Positions 1 through 10,909 of a stretch of DNA of 64,000 bases are shown in pieces. Made by a program: the position numbers and the translations under genes. This DNA is from Lichtheimia corymbifera B2541 (lineage: Eukaryota; Mucoromycota; Mucoromycetes; Mucorales; Lichtheimiaceae), in NCBI GenBank assembly GCA_000697475.1, contig JNEU01001054.1:62001-126000 (forward strand), read 5' to 3'. Within the stretch, counting starts at the first letter, position 1. Every line of letters begins with the position of its first letter. The notes beneath the pieces are model-generated. The model had not been told where the DNA came from. It saw only the letters and a list, made by a program, of their open reading frames with translations, and did no database searches.

Positions 1-587
1 TTTGCACGACCTGTCAGTTATGTCCAACTGCATGTGATATGCCACCTCAAGTCCATCCATCCACCTTTGCACAATGTACGCTCGAAGGATAGAAGGTTCT
101 CATACCAGTGTATCTCCCCTCATCAGAACAATTCGTCGTACCTCTCAATGTATCTCTTATGAATGATGTTGGATTAAAAGGATTACTTTAATGAAGACAA
201 GATTGCGGTGGTCTACAAGATCTTCCTTCATCGTGTAAGGGCATTTGATGCATTGTATTGTAGAAAGGTTTAGGCAGGATTGTAAAAAGTACATCCACTT
301 GAAGGATGCGATGATAAAGGGACAAGAGAGGAAGAGAGAGGGTCTGATTGATTCATTGTTGTGTCTTGAACAAAGGTTGCATCAAGAGCATAATTAATCT
401 CCCTTCCCTTTGTGATTTGAATATACGTTCCTTTTTGGTAATCGAAAGTCGTTGCTTTATTAATAACAGTATACAGGGTACGATAAGCTAGCTATAAACA
501 CTTGTTGAATGGGGATGACGTCTTGGGGGTAGATATTCGATTTCCAGTCAAATTGAGCCCTGTGCGCGGTCTTTCTGTTTACCATTC
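1..587. other. intergenic, left edge
   Basis: No coding region could be supported. The stretch is AT-rich with scattered stops in all frames. It could hold the 3' or 5' untranslated part of a gene beyond the left edge, plus the promoter of the JMJD4-like gene that starts at 588. Confidence 0.5.
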
Positions 588-1944
588 ATGCATGAAGCAG
601 CTATGGAAAGCGTGCCATATTATGAAGAGCCACCGAGCTATGACCACTTTCTTCAGAATCACTTGTTACCCAATCGACCAGCCTTGATCGGCCCGGCTTT
701 AACCAAGGATTGGCGAGCACGAAAAGAATGGGTGGAACCAACCAATGCCATTGGAGCTCATGCACCAGCCATGCAACCACGCCTTGATTACTTGCGCGAG
801 CAATTCGGTGAAGCCAAAGTGACAGTTGCTGATTGTCAAGAGCGAGAATTCAATGACCAAAAGCGAGTGGATATGAAGTTTGAAGAGTTTATGGATATGT
901 TTTCTTCTGGACGATATTACTTGAAAGACTGGCACATGGTCAAAGCCTTTCCCAATTATCATGCATACAAGGTGCCCGATATATTTGCAGGTAAGTGTTG
1001 TAGAATCCATTGGGAATAATGCCCTCATGTTTGAGATAGATGACTGGATGAATGAATACTGGCCTACTCGAGAAGACAAGGATGATTACCAATTCGTATA
1101 CATTGGAGGCGACAGCACTTTTACACCTTTGCATGCTGATGTTTACAGGTAAGCTCCCAAGTCCTACTGACAACCAAGACAGCACTGTAACCATGGCATG
1201 TCATAGATCCTATTCTTGGTCCAGTAATATTTGTGGTATCAAAAAGTGGACGTTATTTCCTCCAGGTCAAGAGGACCTCTTGAAGGATCGCCTCAACAAC
1301 TTTGCCTATGATATCCGATCAATTGATGAATCGCAATTCCCCAACTTTGAAAAGGCGAGGCGTATAGTTCTATATCAGAGGGATGGCGAGACATTGTTTG
1401 TTCCGAGCGGGTGGTTCCATCAGGTATTGTACGCACACGCATTAACTTCTCAAAGTATGCTAATGCATGGATCATCATGGTCTTTTAGGTTGAGAATATC
1501 GGTTCCACTATCTCTATTAATCACAATTGGTCTAATGCATGCAACTTGGAGGCAACGTTTCAGTCATTGTCATCCGACCTTGAGGACGTCAGAAGATCAA
1601 TCGATGATGTACGCGAGGAGATGTCACCTATGGAGTTCGTGGGAAGATGCCAATGGTTATTACTTTTGCATAGCGGGTGGGATTGGTCAATACTATTGGA
1701 GTTACTTTTATGTGTATCTCGTCGACTTGGGCAACAAAAAGACTGGGTATTCCAGCCCGATCCCACGTGGCAAGTACAACAAATCCGCAAGGTCATAGAT
1801 ACGCTCCGAGAAAACGAAGGGCAGGCATTAACGACTTACTTGGAAGAAAAGAATCTGGGATCTTGTATAGACGATATAGAGCAAGAATTAGTAAAAGCTA
1901 TTCTCCATGGAAGTTGCAATAGTAATAAAGCGACCACTACTTGA
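588..1944 (+). CDS. jmjd4: JMJD4-like JmjC 2-oxoglutarate/Fe(II) oxygenase
   Basis: Four exons: 588-990, 1040-1148, 1207-1423 and 1489-1944, giving 394 aa. Introns of 49-65 nt have GTAAGT/GTAAGC/GTATTG donors and TAG acceptors, and the frame is continuous across all three. The JmjC core is visible: HxD at about H166/D168 (HADVYR), followed by SYSWSSNICG, a KKW..FPPGQ segment, FVPSGW and the distal metal-binding His at about H255 in SISINHNW. This order and wording match the JMJD4 family. The human member hydroxylates a lysine of the translation termination factor eRF1; the same substrate here is inference. Start ATG 588 is the first in frame and precedes the conserved N-terminal region. Length is near the usual 400-460 aa. 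Probably cytosolic; no signal peptide is seen. Confidence 0.9.
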
Positions 1945-2479
1945 CAGGCAATAACAACAGCCCGTCACCCATAAACACCCATGAACACACGCACACACAC
2001 ACCTATCACCAGACAAACATCCGACGATTGTATATTTGTACCACACACATCATCATTGCCATCAGAGCTTTTTTTTATCCCATTTTTAATCATGACAATG
2101 AACACAGACACACATGTCATTGTTTTTACTCAGCATGCAAGATAATTGAATGAATCTGCTGGGTGCCATTGTATGAAGCAGAAACATAATCCTTGTTATT
2201 TTTAAAGTGTAAAGTAAGGAAGGCTCCGAATAACGGAAGGGATCCGAGAAGGTGTTCATCCCTGTATGGCAAGTGACCCTCAAGTTCCAACAACGTGAGC
2301 AACAAGAACAAACACACACATGCACAGCGGTGGTGGTGGCCCATCAGATTTGGCACCCAGCCCCATACTACTAACCTTTCCTCTTTTTCGCGTGCTGCTG
2401 CTTTCCTCTCTTGTTGGACTTTTTTACCTATAACACTCGCCACCTTGTTTTCACTATCAATAACGCTCGCTTCTTTCCA
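1945..2479. other. intergenic between jmjd4 and the Ser/Thr-rich gene
   Basis: Probably the 3' UTR of the JMJD4-like gene and the promoter/leader of the next gene. It has a CA-rich patch near 1985-2005 and short pyrimidine-rich runs just before 2480. No further gene is seen. Confidence 0.5.
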
Positions 2480-4657
2480 ATGTCCAATATTCTACCGTAT
2501 AACTTTGATACTCAACCACCACCAACACCAACAACAACAACTCATGGTTCAATGACCCATTCTTCTACTACTTCTTCTTCGTCCTCCTCCTCGTCTCACA
2601 GATTCGCTTCTGCAACAGCAGCACATGTTTCCGCCATCACCCCGCCCGCACCTGTTATTATCAACTCTCATTCCTCCTCATCCTCACTTTACTCCACTGC
2701 CACTACCATGACCACACCTACTCCTCCATTATCTGCTCTTACAGTAGCCGAGTGGGCAGGTGTCAAACAAGATACCAGTAAGTAGTGCCTAGTATGCACA
2801 AAGATTGGTACTTATTATCGATTAGATCAATGCTTGCAAATGATTCCCGATGCACAAACCGAAGAGACTAGCGATTGGCGAGACGTTCATCGTAATATCA
2901 AGCGAATGGATCAATTATATGATGCAACGTTCTATTCTTGGCTCAAGTCAGAGGATAATGTACTTGTCACAGCAATGTATTTACACAGAATCGCCAACGA
3001 GTATCCGCTAGAAAGAGTTGCCAATGCTTTAAAGTGGCTAGTGAGTGATTGGCGTTGGGAAAGCACAAGTATCTTGGTCCGTCACGTTACTGTGGATTGG
3101 TGTGATGATGCTGGTAAGAACGGAGAAAAAGAGGGTGAAGAGGGGGAAAAAGACTATCATAGGGGTGGCAATAATTGTATTCATTTCTTTTGGTCCATAG
3201 GTGATATGAAACGAGCTTATCTATTACGACATTTGACACACAATTGGGCAACACAATACACAGCAACACTTATCACCACTATCCTTGCAACGCCACCCTA
3301 TTCTACGAGTACCAGCATACAACGCGAGCGTTTCTTACGTGCATTCACCAAAGATTGGGATTTTTCAAAGCTCTCAGAATTCTTCATGTACCTGCAGAGC
3401 AGAGCCAACATTGACTACAAGTTGAAATGTGTGATGCTCCAAGAAGCAGCAAGGAAAGAAAAAGAAACCCTTAGTGCCAAGCTTAGGATTCGAAAACGTC
3501 GGGCAGCACAGCGATTCGATACAACACCAGCTGATGGTTGCCAACAGCAACGAGTGACAGGTTCCGGATTCAACATGGATCGAGCACCCCAACCAGTCCA
3601 TATCACCAACAATGACACCAACAATGAATCTAGCTCCTCCCCTCTATCAGAAAATCCACCCGCCACCACCACCACTACCACTATTACGACTATGGCTACC
3701 GCTACTACCTCATCCACAACAACAACAACAACAACAACTACCACGCCAACTGGAACTTCTACGCCAACTACCACCAATGATACCACCTCAACACCTTCAT
3801 GGCGACATCATCATAGAAGAACATCAAGTAATGCTGCTGCTGATATGAGTAAATGTTTTCGGATATCGGAATCGAATGATCGTCAGCATCCAGCATCATC
3901 ATCATCTTCTTCATCTTCATCATCGTCGTCGTCGCCATCATCATCATCATCCAATTCCATTGCTACTACAGTAACAGCATCATCCGATTCATGTACTGTT
4001 GCTTCATCTTCGTCTTCTTCCAATTCCAGACGAGCAGCTACACCTGATTATGCATATCATCACATGCGATGTGCCACAATCACCAACGCCACAACCGAGA
4101 ATACGGCTACAGCCAATAGCTCAAGTCATCTTCATCTTGGATTCACATCTACCACTACTACAACAACAACGACATCATCATCATCATCATCCCATCATCA
4201 TAACAACCTATCTGAACATACGGCTGTTGTCCCATCCATAGCTACTGCAACATCTTCTTCATCCATTTCACCATCCTCCTCTACATCCGCTGCAACAACA
4301 AGCAATCCATCTGTGGTTGATATGTTCACTACTCCCCCCTCTGCCAATGCTGCAAATACTGCTAGCTCAAGACATAGCTGCTTTCAATCCAGTAATGTAC
4401 CATCACCTCCTTCCTCGTCATCTCACCATCACCCTCATAATCATCATCACCATCATCACCACCATCTCCAAGTACACAATTTTCGCTTACGTCGTCGATC
4501 CAGCTCAAGTTCATCTTCCACATCCAATGGATCTAGCACATCAGTCAACCGAGCAGCAGTGGAGCAACAACCCTCATCCGTTGAAGACGATGGTTCATCG
4601 GCTATGAAGAAGCGATCTTCTACAGCAGTCAATCAGGATACTTCAGTTTATCGATAA
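2480..4657 (+). CDS. unknown Ser/Thr-rich protein with W-containing helical repeats
   Basis: I do not recognise the family. Exons 2480-2777, 2826-3113 and 3201-4657 give 680 aa. The first intron (2778-2825) joins in phase 1. The second (3114-3200) has perfect GTAAGA...CATAG ends but is 87 nt with no stop, so reading through it would only insert 29 residues. Residues about 1-95 are low-complexity Ser/Thr/Pro. Residues about 110-320 are ordered, with repeated L..L...W segments (KWLVSDW, RHLTHNW, RAFTKDW) that suggest tandem helical units. The C-terminal half is extreme Ser, Thr and His low complexity (Thr and Ser runs, His-rich tract near the end), with a basic RIRKRR stretch that could be a nuclear signal. 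Start 2480 is chosen because codons upstream in this frame lack an ATG. No function is proposed. Confidence 0.75.
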
Positions 4658-6000
4658 TGAATACAGGAATATGAATTTGGTTCTTGTGGAAAAAAGTGTG
4701 GATTGTCTAGGGGAGAAAATGGTTTGGGGGAGGAGAGGGATGATCTCACTCACACGCATTCATGTTTTTGCATGTTGATATAAAGTGCGCGTCTCTATGA
4801 CTTGGATCTTTTTGACCCTCCTAGTGGAACAAAAGGGGTTCACTTGTGTAATTTTGACCAGTAAGATCACTGAAAGAGTTGGTGTGTTGTTGATGCTTGG
4901 CTGGGAAAATGAGATCTTTCATGCCGACTTCCATGTTGGACATGTGTAACCTACCGATCCAAAGTATGCTGCTGATCTTATTTTCTTTTTACTTCATTGC
5001 CTTATTTAAGTGGAGAACCATTAGCGATGCATAGAGAAGGAAAAGCCTTTTTTCTTGTAATAAAAGAAGCTCGTTTAGAATGATCAAACAGTTATGATTG
5101 CGGTATGGGATGATAAATGACAACAACCCATTCTAAACGAAGAATGGAAAAAACTTAATATCGACAACGTGTGAAGCGATGATCTTTATCATACATATGG
5201 CTCATAGATTTAGTTTAATTTACACGATGATCTCGACCGCTTTTTTACGATCGAAAAGGAATGTCAGGGGTCATATCCAAACACGCCATAGTATAATGCG
5301 ATACGTTGTTGATGCATATGCAATGTGGCATTCGTACATTTAGAATACCCTTTTTGCCGGTGGTAGGTGCTGACCAGAGTAAGATGTGGCAAGAAAAACA
5401 AAGGGAGATGCATATCATCATACGTTTATGTTTAGATCCAACGACGATGACGATCGATTCTACATCATACGTGCTAATGGCATCATCCATCTTCTTTGAC
5501 AGGTGTACATGTCAAATGGGTGATTATGTACATATCATTATTCAAGGGATCGTGCGAATTGGATCAATCCCCATTGCATGTGTCTTGTTTATTACTGCGT
5601 TTATGGAAATACATCCGAGCGTAGCAGGGATGACAAAGCTTGTGTGTTGTTGGATTGATCCTCCCGGTGCAGGGGATACAGAATCAAGTTTTTATCCTCA
5701 CTAAGGCTCTGGCCGCTTCTTGGTGGTGCATGTGCTCTAACCCTCTCGAATGATCCCTTTGTATACATCAACGTCTCCACCTCCTCTTTTTTTCTTATCA
5801 CAAATGATGATAGCAGTACACTAACAGAGTTACAGTTATACGCACAGCATTGGCCTTTTTTCCCCGTGAGATGCCGCATCTTTATTAAACATGGATACAT
5901 GTAAAAGAAAGGGATGATGAACTTGTAACAAAAGATATTATACGCATGCCTATGGCAGTGACAGTACTACACAATACAATGTAAGGCGGGATGATAGCCA
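4658..6000. other. intergenic, no supported gene
   Basis: About 1.3 kb with only overlapping short frames on both strands (for example around 5245-5704) that show no domain, no codon-level pattern and no splice-linked partners. Probably the 3' UTR of the Ser/Thr-rich gene and of the convergent secreted-protein gene. Confidence 0.5.
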
Positions 6001-6585
6001 TTAGCTATAATCGGCACCTTTGATGATGTCTTCACAACCAGCTTCTGACATGCCAGTATTACAGTCTTCGTGATTTTCGCAACACCGGATACAAAATATG
6101 CCTTCTGCAGGCTCGACAAGGTTAACCCAGTACTTGTATCCATTACATGTACCACCGTGTTCATTCTACAGACAATGATTAGGATGGTGGTTGTGCATGC
6201 AACATCATGTTATTATACTTGCCTTGTTATCGTATTGACCACCTCCATCCGATTCCGATAAATCATATTTCGATGGGTCAATGCGCCCCGTGACCTGAAC
6301 GTAGGTGTCCTTCTGATCAAAGTGGGATGAAACGATGAACCCTTCAGGGAAAGTACGTGTTCCTGGTTCCTGTTTCTGAGTACAAAATGGCACCGCATTG
6401 CCCTCTCCTTTGGCAATGATTTCACCTGGTGATGGAGGAAGGTAGGAGCAAAAGTTATCTTGGGATGTCACTTGGATGTCAATGTTCTCGACACGTCGTA
6501 CAAGCGGATGGGCATTAGATAACATGTTGGGCCATAACAGCAACGAGAGCCCAAGGGTAGCCATCAAGGATGAGAATTGCATCAT
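6001..6585 (-). CDS. small secreted Cys-rich protein with a GC-AG intron
   Basis: Two exons, 6585-6223 and 6165-6001, give 175 aa. The intron (6222-6166, 57 nt) has a GC donor in AAG|GCAAGT and a TAG acceptor. Only this splice restores a long Cys-rich tail (FCIRCCENHEDCNTG and further Cys). The N-terminus (MMQFSSLMATL...) is a good signal peptide ending near Ala25, followed by a dibasic RR that could be a Kex2-type site. The arrangement of a QYDN-type segment, then Y-x-W and (I/F)C-R-CC resembles a family of small secreted fungal proteins of unknown function; this is from memory and not searched. Likely extracellular. ATG 6585 is chosen over more upstream frame because it begins the signal peptide. 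Confidence 0.75.
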
Positions 6586-7124
6586 AATGCTTGCAAAAGG
6601 GAAAGAAGAATACACACACAAAGAGAAAGAGTAGGTGGGTGATGTCTTGTTGTTTAAAAGTAGTGTATTTATATACAAAATCAGAAACCCAGCGATGGAT
6701 GATAGATGTGTATACGTGCAGCAATGATGTATGTATGTATGTAGTCGGGCGTTGCATATGTGAGAGAAAGAGATTGAAGTGAGGCCCCTTTGGGGTAAAC
6801 GGGCTTCGCAAGCAGAGTGTGCAATGTATGCATACATATGTGAGGGGGGTCTGGTTGGTGAAACGGGTTAAAGAAGATAAAAAAGTAGCGTCACAGGTCT
6901 ATTGCCGCTTTTTACTTTATCGTTGCATCGTGTATTCTGTAAAATAAAAATAGGGGTGGGGGAGCATTTGACGTTGTTGTAAGCGTCCATTATACATGAT
7001 CATATGCATTGACTCTAAATTTCTCCAAATATGGCGTTGAAAAATGTTGTTATTGCAAAGACAAGCCAAACGTTACTAACAAAGGTTGCTATGTGTATTT
7101 TATGGAAGAGAGAGAGAGGGATGG
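6586..7124. other. intergenic with short ATGT microsatellite
   Basis: Promoter side of the secreted-protein gene and 3' side of the NoxR-like gene. It contains a short (GTAT)n tract at about 6727-6742. No gene is supported. Confidence 0.45.
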
Positions 7125-9029
7125 CTATGCAAGGCACCACAATTCCAATTTTTCCAATCCGCCTGATGATTGTGATGTTTTGTGATTGCTACGTAGTCGG
7201 GCGATATGACGAGCCATGGCAAGGTCATCTTGATCAATCATGAGCACCAGCTCATTTTCCTCATCCTTGTATTGTAATCGAAGCGGTTGTGCTGAATCGA
7301 ATTTGACTCGTATTCTGGCCAGCAGATCATCAAATTGTATATCGCTTGGTACCACGAGCACGCGTGTGTCATGATAATGCGCCTTGATCTTGAGCTTAGA
7401 TGGCATGGAAGTATGGCTTTTCTCTTTTTTCATTGAGCAAGGCTCGTTGTGTTGGTTGTGCTGCACCACCACGGGTTTCCTCTTATTAGTAATAGTATCT
7501 TGTTGTGTTGATCGTGTCGATGAATCACTGGTACTCCTGCTACTACTGCTGCTGCTACTGGTACTCTGTTCAGCATCACTGACCAGGTCATTCTTTAGGT
7601 AGGCGTCAAGGTTTGCATAGACTTTTTCAAGCTCTTCGTCCAATGCATCACCATAGCTACTCATGGTATCCATGGCATTGACATGATAGGAGTGGTTGTT
7701 ATGCTGGACTTTGGGTATAGATAATGGTGTTTGTAAATGATGTGATGTGGTGTTTTCATGCAAAAGTTTCTTCTCCACCTCAGGTCGAAGCCATCCAGTG
7801 TTTTGGGTGTTGCTAAGTGATGGTTGTCGCCTTGTTGTAGCGGGTTGTGGATTTGACTGTTGTTGATGTCGCTGATCGACAAATTTCCATCCCTGCATCT
7901 CGGTAGGTTTGCTTGTAGTTTTTGATGGTGGTGGCGGTGATAATGGTGGCGACAGTGGTTGTTGTTGTTGTTGTTGTTGTTCCTGAAGCATACCTCGTTC
8001 ATTTTCAAACAGGGGTGGTGCAGCTGGGGGTCGCTTAGGTCGACATGTTTTGTGTGCTGTTGCTACATCCTCTGTTGTTGCTCTTGGTTTTGTTGCTGTT
8101 GTTGGCTTTCTATGAGTGGTATCGATCATTGGCAAATGCTGTGTCCAATGGTGTTGATGCACCGGTGGTACCAAGATAGAGTTGTTGTTACGCTTGGCAC
8201 CTCCACATGCAGCGGTGCCAGTGTATCCACCTCCGCGTAGTTGTTGGACCTTGTATTCAGGGGGTCTAAAGAGGACACCAGGCGGGATCGAGTATACCGA
8301 ATATCCATCTCCACGGTCACGGATTGCTTGGTCGACTACACTGTGCTCCTCGGTCATTTTGGCTTTTTGAGCAAAATAGAGATCGGTCAACCCTGCATCA
8401 ATTTTCCCCATATTGAGATAACAAATGCCTCGGTTGAATAGCACCTCGCATTCGTATAATCGAAAAGCCAAACCAAGTTGATGATAGTTGATGATGGGGT
8501 TACCACGCAATTTCTAACATAATATTTGCTCATTAATTAATAAACATGCCATATCATCATCTTCACGATTCTACCTTTTGTGCGAGATCGAAGGCTTGAC
8601 ATGCCTGATCCATTTCTCCAAGGGCAAAGTGTGACACACCTTTCTGGAAAGATGCAACAGCGAGGAATGGATCCATCTTCAGTGCCTTTTTGAATGCAGC
8701 TAGCTGAATGAGTAGAAAGAAAGAGTCAAATGTTAGGAGATGATTTCATTGTCATTGATGGATTCACTTACAGCTCGGTGATGGTCTTGCATTATGCTAA
8801 AAATGACGCCAATATTGAAATGCATCTTTGCGTTGTCGCCTATCGTCTAAGTATAATCCACGAAGCACAAAAATATACACTTGGTCAGTTTTCCTTACTT
8901 TTCCTCTTTTGGTACGTGCATAAGTTTTGGCGCGTTGCTTACCATGAATATCCGAAGGGCCTTGTCATAGTCCCTGCTGTCATAGCAACGACAAGCATTG
9001 ATCCATTCCTGCAATTCATACTGATTCAT
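7125..9029 (-). CDS. noxR: NoxR / p67phox-like NADPH oxidase regulator
   Basis: Exons 9029-8943, 8846-8772, 8703-8575 and 8513-7125 give 559 aa; all three introns fall in phase 0. Residues 1 to about 150 are TPR-like helical repeats (start MNQYELQEWI, then AKMHFNIGVIF, AAFKKALKMD, VLFNRGICYLNMG), as in p67phox/NoxR. At about 170-181 lies the activation-domain motif VYSIPPGVLFRP. The middle is low complexity with poly-Gln and Pro runs and the C-terminus (about 466-545) is a PB1-like domain. No SH3 domain is present, as in fungal NoxR rather than mammalian p67phox. The family binds Rac and activates Nox at membranes; a Nox enzyme is not in this window. A 12-codon upstream ORF (9107-9069) precedes the chosen ATG. 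Confidence 0.92.
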
Positions 9030-10909
9030 AGAGGATTCGGGTCAGCGGATCGTGCCCTGATCTGGAGCTCATGTCGGGAAGAGAAACGTTACATAGTTGG
9101 TATCCATTCGACGATCGAGAGACGTGGTGTACTAGCAGCGGTTATGCTGAGACGTTATTGAACGTAGGGTGAAAAGAAGAGTAGTAGAAGTAGAAGTAGT
9201 AGTAGTGAATGTGTAGAATAAAGGAAAGAAAGATGAAATTGATCATACGAGTGTGGTGTTAACAATAAGGGTCCAGGCAAGGTAAATGTTCCCATTCAAT
9301 GGCTACACAAAATATATAAACAACAATTACCTGATAGTTATGTCTGTGTTGCAGGTACGCCGAACACTAACCATTCTTTTTGTCGATCTGTGTTTCCCAA
9401 TTGATTTGGCAGGTGATTTTATTGTATTATACATTATTACTTGCTGTCTAATACTCACCATGATCATCATCGATCAGCATCAATCTTGTCCCAATTCCAA
9501 GCGGTGTCTAATGTGTGCTATGTCCAATCTCATTATTCGTTCCCGCACCTCCCATCTTTTCCTCAACAACCCCCAAACCCGAACAATGGTATCACAAAGA
9601 ATCCAATTTCAGCCCACCCAGCAACCTGGGTTTTCTACAGAAGAAGCATTCCCAAAGGTCCGTTCATCGTGTCAAATAAATCATATATTTGGATGGATAA
9701 ATATTTATCACATGCAACGGTCATGATCCAAAATAGCATATATATTCAATGGCAATAATGCTATCATATTGATGGAGGAGAGGGGGGAGAAAGGGAGAGA
9801 AATGGCTGCAACCTACGTCATGCGGTGATGATGGTGGTGATGGGCACACCCTGCCTAACATCAAATAATATCAGCATGTTACTACAACAGTAACATGTCT
9901 CGATGGTGTAAGCTCAATCTGCCGATCATACACCATTCTCACACGGTCTCGTAGTACTCATTCTAATGGGACACCAAAATGCTTCCGGGGTGGTTAAGGT
10001 TGCATGATGATAATGTCTGACCCTTGGAATACACTCTCACGATGATATCGATTGTGGACGACTATAAACCAAAAGTCCGTCTCCACCAAATCCCACTAAC
10101 AACCCCCAAAAAAGTGGCGCACCAAAGCCTCCTCATTGCTGTCAAATATCGCTCGAATTAAAGACATCCCTCACCTAAAACTAGCATCAGCCCCATAAAA
10201 GTTAATATGATGATAATGATGCTATTACAAGTGACAATCCCAGAGATTAATTCTAACATGACATTGGGGATATGCAAATATAGAACATGTCCCAGTACAA
10301 TCACCACCCACCACCCACCAACAACATCCATGGTTAACTATAACACGTTAATCAATGTGCAGCAAAATGACTGGGACCTACAACTTTAGGATATTTTAAC
10401 TCTAGATCGAGAACATGCAAGCGCATATAGTATACTGCCTTCTTTGTGATGTGTGTGCGTGTTGCCATATAAATCAACTTGTGCTGTAAAAAGGATAGGT
10501 GGTAACAGTACCGTATTTATGGATGAATCCACTTGCTAGGACCACCAGTGATAGATTGGGTGAATAGAATAGAATAGTTATCGACCAAATCATAGGTATG
10601 GGCTGATGAGATACAAGATATGGGGGAGATAATGTATGCATTGTTGATGATGATGATGATGTATAGTAAAGTGACAACCGATAAGGTGGTATATGCCATC
10701 TATGCATGTTGTGTGCTTTATTGTACTACGAATGACAATTATCTCGATTCACTTTATTGGTAGGTGATCCTCCTCATTTTAGTGACATTGGCACATGACA
10801 TTGCGCGCCATAAGTAGCAGCGCTATTACCACACACATCATCTCCGTCCCATGTTACACGATTTTGAGGAGGCAGCTTCACTTCACGACTTGCTCCTTTC
10901 ACACTCATC
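9030..10909. other. divergent intergenic region noxR / afi1
   Basis: About 1.9 kb between two divergently transcribed genes, so it should hold both promoters. It includes an upstream ORF of noxR (9107-9069), an AGTAG-rich microsatellite around 9179-9206 and a stretch (9440-9720) open in two plus-strand frames but without recognisable protein. No further gene is called. Confidence 0.5.
9069..9107 (-). promoter_or_regulatory. upstream ORF in noxR leader
   Basis: ATG at 9107 opens a 12-residue frame closed by TGA at 9071-9069, 39 nt before the noxR start. If the transcript extends this far it could reduce initiation at noxR. No transcript start is known. Confidence 0.35.

Noticed and set aside
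5245..5704. Overlapping plus and minus frames of 132 and 81 codons
   Set aside because: No recognisable protein feature and no start context; most likely 3' UTR or spacer.
9286..9758. Two overlapping plus-strand frames of 105 and 146 codons
   Set aside because: No domain, no splice-linked partner, and both frames are equally open, which suggests chance.
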